Positions 24,427 through 26,278 of a DNA stretch of 26,278 nt are shown in pieces. How positions within the stretch are numbered: the first letter of the stretch is position 1; every line of letters starts with the position of its first letter. The notes under the pieces were generated by a model. The model made no database searches. It saw only the letters and a program-made list of their open reading frames with translations, and had not been told where the DNA came from. A program made the position numbers and the translations under genes. The DNA is taken from NCBI GenBank assembly GCA_028284675.1, contig JANQRI010000027.1, positions 1 through 26,278 of the forward strand. The letters are read 5' to 3'. The DNA is from Gammaproteobacteria bacterium (GTDB lineage: Bacteria > Pseudomonadota > Gammaproteobacteria > HTCC5015).

Positions 24427-24726
24427 TTGAACAATAAATGTATGGTAGACAGGATTGATCACGACTTATTACTCCGCTACATCGAAATACGGCGGATCAT
24501 TCACCAGGAGGTGAAAACGCTGTATGCCCTCTCCGATATTATGTCGATGTTTAAGGGAATGGCTGACGATAAGGTGTTAATCGATCCGCATGCATTGGCA
24601 CGAGTTAATGAAGTTATGAACGAATCCATTTTGAGCATTTGGGAAAAACTGGATGATTTTATCCCGCTGAGCTCTGCGGAACTGGCTGTTGAGGAGTTAA
24701 AAAATCGAAAGCCTGCTTCTAAATAA
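24427..24726 (+). CDS. Small helical protein of unknown function
   Basis: The frame has 99 codons from a TTG at 24427, which has GAGG 5 nt upstream. An ATG at 24442 has no such site, so I prefer TTG. The protein is mostly helical and charged (DHDLLLRYIEIRRIIHQEV, then LARVNEVMNESILSIWEKL) and ends in a Lys-rich tail. There is no signal peptide or membrane helix. It is controlled by a strong promoter with XRE operators, as for a gene kept off by the neighbouring regulator. It ends 12 nt from the convergent recombinase gene. I do not recognise it. Confidence 0.6.
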   Translation: MNNKCMVDRIDHDLLLRYIEIRRIIHQEVKTLYALSDIMSMFKGMADDKVLIDPHALARVNEVMNESILSIWEKLDDFIPLSSAELAVEELKNRKPASK

Positions 24727-24738
24727 GTTATCTGGCTC

Positions 24739-25113
24739 TCAAAGCCCAGTATATTTCGCCGGTCTACCCTGCTTCAGTTTCCCTGTTTTCCCGTCCGGCC
24801 GCACCCAAGGCCCATTCAGATACGGTAACCAGTCGGTTTCTTTGTTCAGCGCATAGACAATATTGCGAATGGTCAGCCAATACCGATATCGGGTGGCAGG
24901 TTTCATCTGCCGGGTATGTTTTTGTAAATACCAGCGTAGGTGTTTGACCTGGAGGTTATAGACCGTGCGTTGATGGTGCTGCCAAATGGTTTTAGCGATG
25001 TGTTGGGCTCGGGTCAGGTGTTCTTTCACGATACCACTGCGATGCCCCGGCAGTTTACGATAAAGCAACCGGTAGACTTCGTATTGCGCGTGCTGTTGGC
25101 TGGCGCTGCTCAT
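24739..25113 (-). CDS. Recombinase-associated small protein (core-binding-domain-like)
   Basis: This 124-residue basic protein overlaps the stop of the tyrosine recombinase gene by 4 nt (ATGA), so the two are co-translated. Helices around 20-95 (HLTRAQHIAKTIWQHH, then VKHLRWYLQKHTRQ and TRYRYWLTIRNIVYALNK) look like the SAM-like core-binding domain found at the N-terminus of phage-type integrases. The end is Gly/Lys/Pro-rich. It has no catalytic residues. A DNA-binding partner of the recombinase is the likeliest role. Confidence 0.65.
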   Translation of the reverse strand: MSSASQQHAQYEVYRLLYRKLPGHRSGIVKEHLTRAQHIAKTIWQHHQRTVYNLQVKHLRWYLQKHTRQMKPATRYRYWLTIRNIVYALNKETDWLPYLNGPWVRPDGKTGKLKQGRPAKYTGL

Positions 25114-26072
25114 CGGGCACTCCCAATATAGCTTGCCGTTACGCTGATGCGATTGTGGCCGAGTTCTTCGGCAATGATTTTCCGGGCGTGTTGATCCTGT
25201 CTTTTTGTCGCGGTTCTGGTTTGGTTAATCACCGGTGCCGGATGGCCGGTGAGTTGTTGATAGCGCTCACACGCATACGCCGCGCGCATGTCGTGAAACC
25301 CTTTGATCCGACTGTGTTGCGCCCAATGGTGATACGCATAACTGCGCCATTGTTCGTAACTCAGTTCGGGTGGGATGAGATTGTGGTGATCGCCTTGGAG
25401 GCTTATGGCTTGTTTTAGAATGCTCAATCCTTTTTGGCTAACGGGTACCCACCGATCGACATGCTTACCTCGCCCGCCTTTGGTGCCTGCGGTGATATTG
25501 ATTTTTTTGTGTTGTGCTGCTTGTTGTAGAGCAGTGTATATATTCAGTTTAGAAGCTTCGCTGAAACGCAGCCCAAAGTGTCGAGCCAACCGTGCAATGA
25601 CCGTGATACGACCGTGCATCGACTGTAATGACCGGTCATCGTCCGTGTCACGACTGTGCAACGACCGTGTAAGCACTGTGTCATCCAAGCTGATCGGTGC
25701 GATTGTGCGTACATGGGATCGTTGACCGATGATCGCTGCCGGTTTTACCGTTAATGTTGGGTTTTTGCGCATGGTTTCTAAAATCACGTTTACTGTTGAG
25801 AGTAAATTTTGTGCATAGGCGACGCTCATGTCTTGATTGTTCACGGTGTCTCTCAGGTAATATCCATAGTTATCTATCATTGTTTTGTTGATATGTCGGG
25901 CATCATTGATGCCATTGGCTTTTATGTAGTTAACAAATTGTTGCCAACGATGCCCATGCGTGGCACGGGTCGCGTAATGACCGTTGCCATAACGATCAAT
26001 CAGCGCTTGTTTGCCGGCCCAGGCCAGTTGTTTGCCATAGCCGTAGTTTTTCCGACTGCCTACTTTGTTCAT
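25110..26072 (-). CDS. Tyrosine recombinase (Integrase_1-type) of the island
   Basis: This 320-residue protein has an N-terminal core-binding domain (about 35-115) and a C-terminal catalytic domain. The active-site residues are all present: R169 in HFGLRFSEASKL, K198 in TKGGRGKHV, H260 and R263 in HDMRAAY, H306 in LGHNRIS, and Y315. Such enzymes are carried by integrative elements, and its place at the right end suggests it moved the island. The linker between the domains (about residues 130-162) is encoded by a degenerate 11-bp tandem repeat (25589-25685) and may be unstructured. Confidence 0.9.
   Translation of the reverse strand: MNKVGSRKNYGYGKQLAWAGKQALIDRYGNGHYATRATHGHRWQQFVNYIKANGINDARHINKTMIDNYGYYLRDTVNNQDMSVAYAQNLLSTVNVILETMRKNPTLTVKPAAIIGQRSHVRTIAPISLDDTVLTRSLHSRDTDDDRSLQSMHGRITVIARLARHFGLRFSEASKLNIYTALQQAAQHKKINITAGTKGGRGKHVDRWVPVSQKGLSILKQAISLQGDHHNLIPPELSYEQWRSYAYHHWAQHSRIKGFHDMRAAYACERYQQLTGHPAPVINQTRTATKRQDQHARKIIAEELGHNRISVTASYIGSAR
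25589..25685. repeat. Degenerate 11-bp tandem repeat inside the recombinase gene
   Basis: Nine consecutive units follow the pattern A(C/T)(C/T)GTG-N4-G: ACCGTGCAATG, ACCGTGATACG, ACCGTGCATCG, a 9-nt ACTGTAATG, ACCGGTCATCG, TCCGTGTCACG, ACTGTGCAACG, ACCGTGTAAGC and ACTGTGTCATC. Together they fill 97 nt exactly. The reading frame stays open although 11 is not a multiple of three, so the encoded residues (rich in Asp, Arg, Ser, Thr, His) come from all three frames of the unit. Confidence 0.75.
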
Positions 26073-26147
26073 TGCTTGACCCTCATCATGATCAGTGTTT
26101 AACCGGTTGTCGCTCCGGTCAGCGTGGCCGCTGTCGCTTGGCCTGCG

Positions 26148-26163
26148 GCGATAGTGCTATCGC
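26148..26163. repeat. Inverted repeat upstream of the recombinase
   Basis: GCGATAG-TG-CTATCGC has perfect 7-bp arms. It lies 76 nt before the recombinase start. A second stem, GGCATCA...TGATGCC, occupies 26229-26251. No gene is seen between 26073 and the window end. These could be recombinase or regulatory sites. Confidence 0.45.
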
Positions 26164-26278
26164 ATGAACATTTTCCAAGCCCATACAGAGCATGCCTTTA
26201 CAAGTGATGAACCTGCGGGTCGCATGCCGGCATCATCAATAGGGTGATGCCGTATGGGTGGTTTTGTAGGCTTTTGTA

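Noticed and set aside
26229..26251. Rho-independent terminator
   Set aside because: The stem is good but no T-run follows on either strand.

Overview
The window looks like chromosomal DNA of a gammaproteobacterium. The evidence is a well-conserved type II secretion (T2SS) block (gspC, gspD, gspE, gspF), a DUF4124 protein, and dispersed ATTCCTGCGCAGGCAGGAAT palindromes typical of proteobacterial intergenic repeats. I cannot name the genus. Base composition is not uniform: 16.6-22.1 kb looks visibly more AT-rich than the flanks.

Left part (1-16.6 kb). A very long minus-strand reading frame runs off the left edge: at least 1609 codons, starting at 4827, with no stop in the window. It holds three tandem ~390-400-residue repeats, each with an HDLNH motif. 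Divergent from it lie gspC, gspD, gspE and gspF on the plus strand, followed by a DUF4124 protein. The rest of the T2SS operon (gspG onward) is absent. Two more minus-strand genes of unknown function follow (872 and 383 codons). Both carry long Pro/Asn/Ser-rich segments like the tail of the giant protein, and the 872-residue protein seems to share a module with the giant's repeats. Between them are two related arrays of ~93-bp tandem repeats built on the palindrome, and a decayed copy of the 3' end of the 872-codon gene. Together these show a segmental duplication.

Right part (16.6-26.3 kb) is a mobile defence island. On the minus strand, in order of transcription, it has a two-gene tyrosine-recombinase module (25110-26072 and 24739-25113), an XRE regulator divergent from a small unknown gene, and an AbiE-type toxin-antitoxin pair (DUF6088 + AbiEii). 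These are followed by a compact six-gene operon: PfkB-like kinase with a C-terminal Rossmann-like domain; TIR fused to a tRNA-guanine-transglycosylase-like domain; OGG-type HhH glycosylase; QueC-like deazaguanine synthase; stand-alone ThsB-like TIR; and a SLATT/DUF4231 membrane protein.

This six-gene operon is the most interesting part. The QueC/TGT/OGG trio is the ancillary set known from type IV CBASS, but no CD-NTase is visible. A ThsB-like TIR enzyme stands where the signal-making enzyme would be, and after Met removal it would start Gly-Gly-Ser-Gly-Gly. Type IV CBASS QueC-like enzymes are reported to attach a deazaguanine to an N-terminal glycine of their partner. I therefore infer a hybrid Thoeris/CBASS-IV-like system in which the TIR is the modified sensor and the SLATT protein is the membrane effector. 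This is inference from domains and order only.
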